Origin: Allacma fusca
Taxonomy: Eukaryota; Arthropoda; Collembola; Symphypleona; Sminthuridae
Assembly (NCBI GenBank): GCA_947179485.1
Contig: OX359249.1
Coordinates: forward strand, 37,992,250-38,056,249
DNA length: 64,000 bases
Direction: 5' to 3'
The notes under the pieces were generated by a model. It was not told the origin of the DNA. It worked only from the letters and a program-made list of their open reading frames with translations, and did no database searches. A program made the translations under genes and the position numbers. Positions 52,625 to 64,000 of this stretch are shown one piece after another (the first letter of the stretch is position 1; the number at the start of each line of letters is the position of its first letter).

Positions 52625-53190
52625 CCTCCCTCTAGCCTAAATAAGGGAGTGATTGATTAAATATTTTGATTTGTAATCTTTTTTTTCCAGGTTTTCTAAA
52701 ATTTGTTCATTATCTCGGTCAATGGTTTCGGTTTGAGGTAAACCAAGGTTTGAGGTGACTATTTCTATATTTTTTTATGGATATTACATCTTACATATTA
52801 TATTTGTATTCTTTTGGGGATCCGGTTAAAACCTCCTTGCAGCTCCCGAAGTAGCGAACACAGAACCTTAATCAACATATCATTCGAACTGCTGCCCTTA
52901 CCTGGAAATAAATTTGGATGTATCTTAACCGCTGTTTTTTGAACAGCAAATTTTGACAAATTCTTTGAAAAAAATCAACGTGTGCCGGTTTAGTGCGGTC
53001 ATTGTTTAAAATTACAACTTCGAAGCAAATCTTAATTTCCCCCCAAAAAATGCTGGCATCGATATGTCGAAAACTCGATTTTGGGGCCCCATAAGACTTT
53101 GAAAAACCACTGTGCTGTGTTATCTCAGTGGTTAAGAACTCATTCAAAAGCTACTTAATTGCTCTACACAAAAACACGTAACTCATTTCA
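52625..53190 (+). repeat. Dispersed repeat, copy 2
   Basis: Directly next to the right arm of the palindrome is another copy of its end in opposite orientation (TAGCCTAAATAAGGGAG at about 52632). About 420 bp further on, TTTTGGGGCCCCATAAGACT and TTAATTGCTCTACACAAAAACAC resemble 39650-39775. The order of the two blocks is reversed relative to copy 1, which suggests tandem or rearranged units. Confidence 0.55.
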
Positions 53191-54810
53191 ATGGAAATTT
53201 TAAATTGCAGTCAAAATTTTGGCGGGAGAATAAATAATAGCGATTTTGTGACCAGAATAGAACAATTTTTAGAACAATATATTTTGAAAATTATTTTGCC
53301 AGGATTTTTTAATGATGCCAAGACTTCAAAATTAAAAAGCTTTCGTTGTCAATTAAAATATTATTTGAAGCTCATATTGGTAGCTAGATATACTTTTTAA
53401 AGAGCTGAATGAATTATGATAGAAGCTACGAGTTGTTGGGGAAAATCATTAAAAAACATTGTGACGGCGGGACACGGCCTCAAGAGTGAAAGTACTGAAG
53501 ATTCGGAAAAATAGTTCAAAACTGGCTTATCTCGTTTTTTAGAAGTTTAGAACTGCGTGGGAAATTTTGTAATGTATTTGTCTCGGATATTGAAATATTT
53601 TTAGTTCTCTAAATGCAAATAATTGATATTTTTTGTCAATTTGGTTGCAGGACTATTCCACTTTGCTGCACTGTCTGCCAAACATATTAATTAAAGTAAC
53701 AGACATAAGTATAGGTATAGCATTCGTACATGAATGATATTTTAACAGCAAAGAAAATACGCAGTTCGAGATATTCCAAATAACACTTATCGATTGTAAT
53801 TTAGAAATCTCTGTTGTATTTATTTATGCTTCGCAAAGATTTTCCTGTGGTCGATACTATGGATCAAAATATTTTCTTATCGCTTGACTTTGAATAGCAT
53901 GAAATTGAATACAGGTTTACTTTCCAAACTGCAACGAAGTGCGTCATTATTTTCACAGTAACAACTGTTATTTTTACTCGAAGGGTTAATCGATAAGCCT
54001 TTACTTGGAAACCTTCTCTGGAATTAATTTTCTAAATAAAACTGCATTAATTGTATTTATGTGTACCCCTGTGATAAAAGCCTCCTTAAATCTGTTGTCA
54101 GCATAAGAATTATCAAAATCAAGTAAAAAGATCGACAAAAAGTTTTAAGGTAGGCTTCAAACTTTTAAGGTAGAAAAACTACAATATATTTTTCTACCAG
54201 CATGTTAAGTTAAAAGAAACTAACCTGAAAGGGATTAAGAAAATGATAACATCAGATCGAAGCATGGAAATATACTCAAATTTAAAAAAAATTACTATAT
54301 GATTTGGAGCAAACATAAAGACCTTTCCTGGATTAGAGAAATAAATTTAATTAGTTTCAGCTCATTTTTAACCACATGAAATTTTTACCTTCAAAAGTCA
54401 GTGACATGGCCTCGAATTGAAGAGCTAAAATCCTATTAAACACATCTGATCGCTTTAGGTAGGATAGGAAAAGTACCTCATTCTAGTTCGTTATAAGAGG
54501 TTTGATAGGAAGGTCATTGTTGACCATATTCTAGCCAGTAAGGGTATGAGAAAGAATTGTTGAGTGCCGTAGTGGAAAAATGTAAAGTTGCTAAGCTAAG
54601 TAAAACCATCGTCATAAAAATGAAACAAATATTGAAGAACTGACATGATTTTTTATTTGAGTAAAAAGCGAAGTAGTACCAGGACTTGCAAGTGTTTCGT
54701 TATATTTAGTTCCTACTTAGTACGTACACATACATATGCACATTCGGCTACTATATTCTCAAAAATTTACGTTCATTAGACACGTACAAATCCTTTCAGC
54801 GTCAAGTGCC
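53191..54810. other. AT-rich non-coding stretch between repeats
   Basis: No gene is recognised. The 69-codon open frame at 53191-53400 starts within the repeat margin and has no recognisable features. Confidence 0.45.
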
Positions 54811-55280
54811 ATAGAAAAGTTGTTCCAGCGTCCTTGGGTTCGAGATGTCAACATGTATGTGGTTAGCGGAGAGGTAGACAAATTTCGCCTGTTTTAGAAA
54901 TTATTAAAAATCCTCCCTCCCTTTGAACGAATGTTATACCCCTGAAATTTTAATTTTCAAACTCAAATTTTACGATCCATGCAGATGGAAGAAGGGGACT
55001 GTACCAAATGAGTATAATTACATCTTTTGGATATATAATATCCAAAAATCCACTAGTACGTTAAAATATGTCCAATTGGAATGTTCAAAATGTTTGTTGT
55101 CTTTTGAATTTCTAAAGGGATTTAGCAATAGAAATTTTAAGACAGAGACCCTTACCTATTTATAGAAATTTCGAAAATAGACCAAATTCATCGATCTCTG
55201 CCCGCTAACCACATGCTGTTGACATCCCAAACCCAAGGCTGAACATCCCAAACTCAAGGACGCTAATACCTTTTCATATA
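54811..55280. mobile_element. Foldback / MITE-like element of about 470 bp
   Basis: The left end AGCGTCCTTGGGTTCGAGATGTCAAC, with ATGTGGTTAGCGG following, is mirrored at the right end by CCGCTAACCACAT, GTTGACATCCCAAACCCAAGG and CTCAAGGACGCT. A short internal duplication of the CATCCCAAAC block occurs on the right. The centre near 55031 is a local palindrome, TTTTGGATATATAATATCCAAAA. There is no coding capacity, so it is probably a non-autonomous DNA transposon. Confidence 0.75.
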
Positions 55281-58200
55281 GAAATAAACCATTTACCTTT
55301 TGACATTTTCGGTTTAACTGCATATAACATGGGACACTTGAGGAGGTTAAAATCAGAGTTCAAGGTTTGTATAAATGCGTTGAAAGGTTTGGAACATGTC
55401 AAATGAATTTACAATTCTGGAGTTTATAGTACCCTAATGTACTATCATAGTACTATGTGTGTACTACCTGTAAGAACCAAACACGACGAAACACAATTCC
55501 TATTATCACATTGTACGGATTTACTCATTTCTATAATATGTATCTTTTTTTATTATTTTTGAATTTATGAAGCTCATTATCTTTTTCTAACTAAACCTCT
55601 TCATAAATTTTGCTCACGTGCCTAAAATACACTTATTTAATTATAATTTTAATTTCTAAACAATTGAAAAACTTTCAGTTATTCCAAAAAATATGAACTG
55701 TTGTAATTCCTGGAAGAATTTCCAGAATTTCTGAACCAGCTAGACGAAAGAAACTTTGAGAAATATGGAAGAAAATTTCCTAAAACATAAGAAATGAGCA
55801 TTTGTTACCATCTCTCCTTATTTGGACTAGGGGGAGAAAAGTGGCTTGCAATTAGCAGCACTCTGTATAAAGTATAACTTTAAAAGTTAGTATCCGACAT
55901 AGACTGGAGTGTATACTGTGTACCTACCCTTTGCAAACTTATGATATTACCTGCTCAATAATGCACACATATTTTATTGTACTGTGTTTTGTTCACTTAG
56001 TATATCTGTAGGAATTCCTATTGGAATAACTACATCAATCATAATTCCTATCGTGTGTGTACAGAGTCTATCTCATAGTAAGGTGATAGTTGAAATGAGC
56101 CAGCTGCATTTTAATTTTTGACACTATACAATGTCCCAAGTCCCAATGGTTTTTCTGATTACAAAATTTACCTAACTATTCAAAGTACGTAGCTTTGGAC
56201 TACTTTATTATCAACAAAATTGCTCAAGTGATTTAAATTGTCCCATGTCCCATATCGCATATTTGCTTAATGGGAAAATTTCAAGGTTAAGGTAATATTC
56301 CTTCATACCATGCCATGTCCTAATTTTTAACGTAATAATTATTATTGTTTATACACTTATACCGCACTTAAGTAATTTTCTCACTGGATCAATGACTATA
56401 TGTTTTTATCTCATCATATAAAATATTTTTAATGCTCAAATAAGGACTGAAGTTAATTGGGCGAAGAATTAAGACAACTGAGGAAGGAGAGGATTTTGAT
56501 GGAAGTAAATATTTCCACGTAGTTTGGTTCCCAATGCGGTCATTGGTATTCGTGCAAGTACAGTCAACTTTAACAACCTATGGTAATAAATAAAGTACGT
56601 AACCACTATAACCAGGACCCTCCCTTATCGTCTCTCTACGGTCTCATAGTTACACGACTGTAAATATCATTTTATGTGTAACGACTATTAACGACTATGG
56701 CTGGACAACATAATTTTCTCACGTTGCTCGGGTTTCTTCCAACTTCTAGATACATAAATGCACCTTCAGAAAATATTTACAGAGTGCCGTGACGTGCTCA
56801 TATAGATACACATGTATAATGCTCTGTATAACTCACACTCGGTTGATGAACTTTGCTCTCCCTCACGTCCAGTAAAAGTGCGCCTGCCGCTTTGATGAAG
56901 ATGACTCAATGCAAACAATGTGTCTACACACAAAAAAAAAGTTTCCATGAGGTAAAATGGCTATATCTTTGTAGGAATTCAATGCACTCATAAAATTTAA
57001 TAACTGCTCACTCAGGCTTCTTGTAGCCAGATGCTATACCGTGCTCAAACTTTTTCACAACCCAATTTCTTTCCCTGGAAAAATATATGTAGATACTGAT
57101 TTATTGGGACATTCCATGCCTTAATAATGGGAGCTCCTGCTCGTACACCCTCAAAAACGAATGCTTACAAAATCTCCGAGCATAATAAAGACTAGCATTG
57201 GGAGTAGGGCCACCTTCTTGCCTTCGTGCATTCCTTTTCTTGAGTCACCCTTTTATGTTAATTACATATCTATGTCCTGTGACAAAAATAAGTCATTAGG
57301 AAAACATTCGAGTGCTACTCACATGTCTCTAAATGGAGAACCCATTTGTAGTTAAGCTATGTACAGTATACAGATATCACATGCATGCACATGGTAGGTT
57401 TCGGCAAATGAAGCAAAATTATTGTATAATCTTGAGCCTCGAAGTTGATCTAGGAACGTTTTGAATGAATAAAAGTATTATGATAAAACTTATCAGTGCA
57501 GTAGTGTCAATCATATAAGCTAGAATTAAAATAGCTGAACGCAGCACAGAATTAGCGTTTGTGTGCGGATAGTTTCACGAGATAAAGGAACTTTTTTCAA
57601 TATTTCTATAAATACATACATACTTATATACAGTTTTGAGGAGATGAGCACCCCTTGAGATTTCCGATGACATTACTTAATTTCAACTTCAGAATGAATT
57701 GAGAAGAAATAAACTGTTTTTGCAGATTCCACAGTATTGCACAGCTGAGTGAGATAAAGTTGAACATTAGCCTTGTCAATATCATGCTAAAGTTTATCAT
57801 AAATTTGGCATACAAATTTATCCCTGACTATAGTCAATTCAAAACTTATTGTATTTGTATATATAGGTGACCATAAAAACCATAAATACAGAATAGTTCT
57901 GACATTGTCCCAATATTTACTCCAGTTGCAACGTCCTCATAAATGACTTTCATCATAGCTTAAACAAATCTGATTTGACAATGAGTCTCATTTTTAACTC
58001 GCACATGAACCCCAGATGAATAGATGATTCAATACATTTTAAACCTCAAATCAAAGTCCATATGTGCGAAAAAGCTCTCGCATCTCCCATCCCAACAATA
58101 CGCAATACTAACTGGTGTATACGTATACTCCAAACCAAACATTACATCTACGGTTATTCACTACCTCAATGGAAGCCATATCTTCCATCCGAACCAACCA

Positions 58201-58982
58201 CCACACGTGCCTGACATTGAACTTGAACTTTTACCATTCTTTATATCTTTCCAGATCCAGCTCTAGTATTTACATTGACCTAAACATTTATTCATTCTGA
58301 GAAACTTCAAATCTCAAAAGAAAAAAACTTCCCAGCATCCCTCATATTAAACTCACTTCCAAACGAATATCAACATTTACTTTTCACACACTTTATATAC
58401 AATCAATAAATTTTTTCCTCTCAAAACTTATATCACTCTACAACGCAAAATCCCTCTCCCACATCTTTCCTCACGTTCACAATCAGGAATCTTAATTAAA
58501 TGCCGAATTGCTATAAAATACTAAATCTCCCTACCCTACCAAGCCGTAAAATACTAGCATGCATCCTCCATTAACCAAACTTCATAGAACCATAGACTAT
58601 ATATATACCAAGCCTCATAAAAGGCAATCATTCCCCCCAGCAACGTAAACATAAATATAGCCAACAGTAGTGTGAGAATTGAGAATACCCACCCAACAAA
58701 TGCTCTTCATTTTGTGCCCTTTAAGTTTACCTTCGTTCCATTAAACTTGTAAACAGTTCCATAAATAGTTAACCCATTCTCATCCAATTTTATCCCATAG
58801 CATTTATCCTCTCCTTCAAAAGTATGCGTCCTTCCTTCTGAAATTATCATCCAAGAGGACTCCTTCCTTTACATAATAGTTAAGTATTCCCCCAACAATA
58901 ATAAGTAAAATCTACTACACATAACGATACTTATGTACAAAATTGCACTCTATCCCTCAAATTTCGAAAATTCCCCATGTCC

Positions 58983-59014
58983 ATAAAAAAACATGCAAGT
59001 ACATGTTTTTTTAT
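58983..59014. repeat. Perfect 13-bp stem hairpin
   Basis: ATAAAAAAACATG, a 6-nt loop (CAAGTA), then the exact complement CATGTTTTTTTAT. The stem is AT-rich. Confidence 0.85.
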
Positions 59015-59125
59015 AGTAGTTAGTACTACCAATAGAAATTGTTCCAATAGGGGCATTGCGAGACATAATTAACTACTACAGGATTCCAATAATTCCAATG
59101 ACGAGTGTATTGCAGTCGCTAAAAC

Positions 59126-59269
59126 GATTTTAATTATCAGTTTTTACATTTAATAACGTTTACGTCCCAACTCTCAAATATTCGCAATAGGGAGGATTTT
59201 AATTATCACAGTTTTTATTATTTAATAATGTCTACCTCTACGTCCCAACTCTCAAATATTCGCAATAGG
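59126..59269. repeat. Tandem duplication, unit about 70 bp
   Basis: Unit 1 (59126-59191) and unit 2 (59195-59269) share GATTTTAATTATCA, TTTAATAA and the identical block TACGTCCCAACTCTCAAATA plus the following TTCGCAATAGG. Unit 2 has small insertions. It is a recent local duplication. Confidence 0.85.
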
Positions 59270-59876
59270 CACTCTTCCTGCGAAAGGGGGGATGAGTATA
59301 GTTGCAAAACAAACGTAGGGAACGTTTGAGTCGGCAAATATAATACACGAGGCATGCTGGAAAAAAAAATTGATGCAAAAATAAACATTGCATATATACA
59401 TATATAAATCCATCCATATATACAATACACTTACTAGTACCATACCGACGTAATTATATTACATAGTGTAGTGTAAATAACGTTGAAGGTAAGGTAGGTA
59501 GGTGGGACGGATGAACGTTAGGAAATACGTTACGTATTATATTATAGAGCCAAAAGCAAAAGCCCAACGTATACAGGACTATCACCACCGCGTGCTCAAT
59601 TCTTGAGATAAAAAGGAGCTGAGAGAGGAGACGTAGAGCCAAACGTATGGAAATGAAAGGAGGAGAGGAATACGAGTAATAATAAATGACGTAGACGTTG
59701 TTCATGGTCAGATAAAAACCCTTGAAAAAAAAGAAATCCTTGGCAGTGATCGTTAGAACGTTTGAGTGAGCGGAGTGAGGTTGTGCTTGCAGTGGGTTCA
59801 ATTGGTAGGACTCAACGTGTGTGTACACTAGCGCCTCAAAGTAACTGAGCATCTCACTAAGAGCTTACAAAAGCAC

Positions 59877-59883
59877 GACAGAC

Positions 59884-59915
<32 letters not shown>
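59877..59915. repeat. (GACA)n(GA)n microsatellite
   Basis: Three GACA units pass into about thirteen GA units. It lies about 1.3 kb upstream of the coding exon at 61190, possibly near a transcription start. Confidence 0.9.
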
Positions 59916-60259
59916 TAAATTCTACGTGCAGAATCCATTCTCTGCTTCGGAAACCATACGGTTCAAAGCATTCATCTCGTTCGCCATCGTTTGGAAAATA
60001 TTTTGCAAAAGGAATTACTTTCGAAATTAAGAAATTTCAAGTTACATTTAGTCGTCTGTGACGATTCAGAATTCACCTTTTTTTTCAGGGAAAAGTTATC
60101 CATTGGAGGAATCCATCATCAAGAAATTCCAAGTTGGAACTTGAAATCAAATTTCAAGAATCTCTTTAAAAATCATAGATATATCTCCCCCCCTTATTTG
60201 ACTACGGAAGAGAAAGAAGAAATCTACAACAATTGAAAAATTTCGTCGGTTAAATTGCA

Positions 60260-60517
60260 ATGTGTAGTGAGGAAGTTGTATCTTTGAAAAATAATCACGG
60301 TTTTGAAAGTTTCATCAATGCAGTTGATTTTGAAGGAAAAGCAAACTTCCATGAGTGTTCATGTTCCCAAAAATTTTTGTCCGTCTTCAAGAATCCCATT
60401 CAAAAACAGTTTCTAGATATTAGTGAGAGCTCCGCTCAAGTAGTCAACAACTGGGTAGAAAATATATGTAAACAGACTCTAGACCCAAGGCAGAGACAGT
60501 TACAAGTGTCGTCTTGA
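60260..60517 (+). other. ORF with two serpin-like motifs, unproven
   Basis: An ATG-initiated 85-codon frame. It contains FINAVDFEGK, which resembles the serpin strand motif (L/F)VNAxYFKG, and SSAQVVNNWVENI, which resembles the serpin INxWVExxT motif. In real serpins the second motif comes before the first, whereas here the order is reversed. The frame could be a scrambled pseudogene fragment or chance. It may equally lie in the 5' leader of the gene starting at 61190. Confidence 0.2.
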
Positions 60518-60952
60518 TCCTCACAATACTCCTAACAGTATATAAATAATACCGTCAGTCAAGCATACTAAATCAGTTGTTTTCCTAACTATTCAACCCT
60601 TCCGATTCTTTTGAGTCGTTCAGTCTCTAAATACTTTAAAAAAAAAATCTATCAGTGTTGATTATTAAAATTACATCAAAAAATAATATAATAATACTGC
60701 ACTCACATAGAGAAAAAGATCTACGTAAAGAAGAAACGACGAGGCTAATATTCATAACAAATATTGGTATCTATTCCTTCCCGGATTGTAAAACACTTGA
60801 TTCATTTATTGAATGCCTTAAAGCAGAAGGAAAGTATTGTAGAAATTCGACGAGTTTTAAAGAGTAGATCACATATCGGGATATAAGCAAGACTGAATTA
60901 TTGAGTGTCTACAAGAATAAAATTATTCTGAGCTGTGTCGTATATATTACTA

Positions 60953-60971
60953 GAAGAAGAAGAAGAAGAAG
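60953..60971. repeat. (GAA)n tract
   Basis: A short GAA/AGA trinucleotide run followed by an A-rich tail. It would encode poly-Glu in the frame of the downstream exon, but that frame has no ATG before it. Confidence 0.8.
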
Positions 60972-61189
60972 AAAAAAACAGCAGGAACAAGTGGGACTTT
61001 CGTTTTTACTACTATTTACCTAGATTTAACTCTTCTCATCGATTTGTCCTCTCGAAAAAATATAATACACAGGGAAAAAAAGCTTGTGTACTTACAGCAT
61101 TGAGATTTACTGTTTATTGGGAGTCGACAGTCCTCTCGTTCTTTTTGGGTCCGTTTATTTCCTGGAAATTTATTCAAAAAGTCGGGAAC

Positions 61190-61250
61190 ATGCCGAAAGG
61201 AAAGTCTAATAAAGGCTCCGGAAGGGGCACTCCAAGGAAAGGAACTCCAG
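61190..61250 (+). CDS. First coding exon of an unidentified gene (partial)
   Basis: ATG in a good context (GGAACATGC) encodes MPKGKSNKGSGRGTPRKGTP and runs into a strong donor, CCAG|GTAAGA, in phase 1. The peptide is highly basic and rich in Gly, Ser, Pro and Lys, typical of disordered tails of nuclear or chromatin proteins. That is only an inference, and no family is recognised. No partner exon is seen in the remaining 2.7 kb, so the next exon should lie beyond the window. The sense strand of the following sequence is G/T-rich like other introns here, which supports the model. Confidence 0.5.
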
Positions 61251-64000
61251 GTAAGAATTCGTAAGGTATTTAGTTAGCCCTGTAGATGTGTATGTGGTAG
61301 TTACATATTATGTATGGACGTGTCTGGGATTTATCCACATGCTGCTGTAATCCTCTTTTGGTGTTACGTCTTTTCAGATGTACTTACTTAGGGGGGCAAA
61401 CAATCTGGAAAGTATTACTCAGAGCGTGTAGTGTGTGTGGTTGCAGTAGAACTAGTTTCGTATTGCAAAGGATTCCTTTTTCCTTTTTAAATGTCTCCTT
61501 TGTGGTATTTCATTCAAACGCTATCTCCACTTTGAACCAGTAGTAATGAGGATATCGCCTCCAATGGTTTATATGTTACATTCGTTGTAAAATTCACTCA
61601 TGCTTGAGTCTTTTTACTGTCGTGGACTCGCTCGCAGTTTCTTTCTTGAAAAGTGTACTAACCAACGCCTATGTATATATGCAGATATTTCTTCATTACT
61701 TCAGTCCCCACAACAATAATTCTTATGAATGAAACAGTAACGGTAACAGTTAACAGTGTCGTTTTTTTTGCCAGCGGCATAGGGAAGCATATTTACTTGA
61801 AAAATTCGAAGGTAGAAAGGATAGTTTAAGGGCTTTTTTGTGTAACCTCTTCTTCATTCAGGCTTCCAAGGTATGTGGTTTATGTGTCGACAGATAATAA
61901 GAGAAAAGTAGATATTTCTGATAGTGAGTACATTTGATGACCTAATGCATTTGATTTTTGTGGGATTCTAAGCTTACCATGTGTGAAGAAATGTGTTTAC
62001 TTCGTCCCTTCATGTTTGCACCTATTATCGTCGCCATTATCCCAATAAAGGAGTCGCTTTTTTTTATATTTATTTATGCTACACTATCATGTCGACTGCA
62101 TATTAAGAGATAACTCTATAGTGAGGGCTCTACACTGTATAAGCCGAACGCTGTCAGAGATTTTTCCGGAACCGCAAGTAGACTAGATGACTAGACTCCG
62201 ATCTGGTTTCTCGCCGTTATTCCCAGAAGTAGGTCAGTTGAGCTTTTGGACGGGTGAGTGTGTTATGATTGTGTCATGTGTATCCTAGCATAGCATATTC
62301 AGCGTGCATATGGGAGGATTGTGTTCACGAGGCAAGGATTTACCATTCCCCACTCACCGGATTTTCCCGACCACTAGCGGTATTCTTCGATCCCTGTTTC
62401 TGTACCTCTCAAAAATTCAGATGCTGGGGTGGGGAATGACAACAATAAGGAGCAACAATATTGCCATTGTTTATGCGAATAAATGAATAAGAAGTTAGAA
62501 TTTCCAAAGAATGCTGACCCGACTTCCCAAATGGACTACAATCCCAGTTTACCTGTAAATGGCGAGGCTACTACAAGCTTCCAAAACAGTCCTTTGGAGA
62601 GTTAAAAAAAATTAGAATCGTAACTGTAGTTTGCACGTGCAGCGAAACGTCCTTTTGCAGGAGCTTCCCGTTCAGTTCAGTACTTTCAGTGCAAGATGAA
62701 AAGGCATTGTTAATGATTTAATAGCTTTTTTGTATGAGGAAATATAATGCACTGTTGCACTGCGCAATTTCTTAAGTGTTAAGAATGCTCTTTGGAAGGA
62801 ATGCATTACAGTGAGAGTTTTCTGCTCAGGAAATCTTTTGGCAAAAGTACCATCATCATTATATTTATTAGAGTGTGGAACAGTCATTGTCAGCACACTA
62901 CTTTGGTTTTGGTATGTTTATTGGGAGATATAGTTTAGTTAGAAGGATTTTTAAATGTACCGTTCTGTTGTTCTTTTCCTTTGACAAGAGCATACATATA
63001 TGCGTTGGTAAATCTCTATCTCAATTCACTTCTGGGAAAGACATTGTGAGAGGTACACGTGCAAGAACATTTTGGAAAACAGTAGCAAGTACAAATGCAT
63101 TTTTCTAGTTGTATTGCATAAAAGGGAATCAGGGTGACAAGTAAAGTGTAACTGAAATAGATTTCATGCATTTGTTGCATCGCGACTCGAGGTTAGCAGT
63201 TAGCATGATGGAACAAGGAATAAGGTTGATCGTATTTTTTTACTCTTCGATGTTCAAGGGTTAAATCAATGTACTGTGCTGGTAAATCAACTATGGCGAG
63301 GCTCTAAAATTTTATTGTCACAGTTTGAAATCCCTATTTTCTGGTGGGTAATTATTTTCAAGCACAAAGAGCATAGAACCTAGACCATTAGTAGCGTTAT
63401 ACTGTTGGAAGGCAGAATATATGAATGTACATTAATTTGTTTATGGTTTATGATATTGACCGTGTATCCAATAGATATACACATGACTGAACAGCGTGTT
63501 TTTTCGATTGTTTCCATCTTTCCATTAATATAGATACCTTGAAAGTCTATAGTGAACGACAGGTTCAAAGGGCATTTGAACCTTTTTGGTTATTTTTAAA
63601 AATTTTGTGAAAGTCGGGGGCATGGACAATCCACAGGGCTAGAATTGTCTATTTCTAACTTCTAACAGGATGTCTATATTTATGATGATTGAAACAAAAG
63701 TTTTATGACCTTCTGGTGACAATTTTTCTTCAAGGGATAGTGCAGGTCTACTTAAGTAAATTATGGAGGTTAAAGTGAGAGGATAGTAAGCTTTAATCCT
63801 TTTGGGACCGTATATGCCAAATAAGTGGAAAGTTTTGGGTCAATAATAGCTGCAGATTTAATGTGCCCTAGGAGTTAATGTATTAGATATATGCGTGATT
63901 TTATGTTGCTTGTGATTGTAAACTGGACATGTATATTCAACAACCCGAAGGAGCCAATAATTGACTGTTACTTTTTCCATTGTTTGCTTAGGATTGAGAA
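61251..64000 (+). other. Probable long first intron, runs off the window
   Basis: After the donor at 61251 no acceptor with a plausible coding exon was found. Open frames are short and featureless. The plus strand is G/T-biased, as in sense introns of the neighbouring genes. Confidence 0.4.

Larger units (their letters stand above)
55281..59876. other. Gene-poor region, partly C/A-skewed
   Basis: No exon is recognised. From about 58050 to 58980 the plus strand is strikingly C- and A-rich and G-poor, like the antisense strand of introns elsewhere in this window. A perfect short hairpin (58983-59014) and a tandem duplication of about 70 bp (59126-59269) follow. Confidence 0.5.

Noticed and set aside
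59454-59852. 132-codon minus-strand hydrophobic open frame.
   Set aside because: Low-complexity Tyr/Ser/Leu content across a repeat-rich region, with no recognisable family.
1-64000. CRISPR arrays, rRNA genes, intact tRNA genes, viral genes.
   Set aside because: No regularly spaced direct repeats, rRNA segments, foldable tRNA cloverleaf or viral protein motifs were seen; only the degenerate tRNA-like segment at 48.5 kb was noted.

Overview
The window looks like nuclear DNA from an invertebrate animal, most likely an arthropod. It is AT-rich, with spliced genes, mostly short GT-AG introns (73-220 bp), GA/CT microsatellites and several foldback repeats. The kinase resembles insect SBK/meng-po proteins and the palmitoyltransferase resembles ZDHHC3/7. 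No prokaryotic, organellar or viral features were seen, and the species cannot be fixed from sequence alone.

Layout. 1-17.5 kb is gene-poor, with microsatellites, a perfect 22-bp palindrome and one orphan exon candidate near 11.3 kb. 17.5-19.2 kb (+) holds a complete seven-exon secreted lipase. 20.7-21.9 kb (-) holds a protein kinase coding exon, with a TATA/Inr promoter candidate about 1.3 kb upstream. 23.3-32.3 kb is gene-poor. 32.5-39.2 kb (+) holds a 19-exon ABCB-type full transporter whose exon phases all agree. 42.9-45.3 kb (-) holds a three-exon homeobox gene. 48.5-50.0 kb (-) holds a six-exon DHHC palmitoyltransferase. 39.5-40.5 kb and 51.5-55.3 kb hold related dispersed repeats, a roughly 1-kb palindrome and a foldback element. 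From 61.19 kb (+) the first coding exon of an unidentified gene runs off the right end.

The genes are functionally unrelated neighbours rather than an operon: digestion or lipid metabolism, signalling, membrane transport, transcription and protein lipidation. The most notable object is the ABC transporter. Its reading frame and splicing are intact, yet both composite ATP sites carry substitutions in core motifs (Walker A lysine, Q-loops, both signature motifs, one Walker B aspartate). This suggests a conserved but catalytically altered ABCB protein, or a gene early in decay. The exon models were assembled by hand from splice signals, phase and family similarity; no alignment or transcript data were available.
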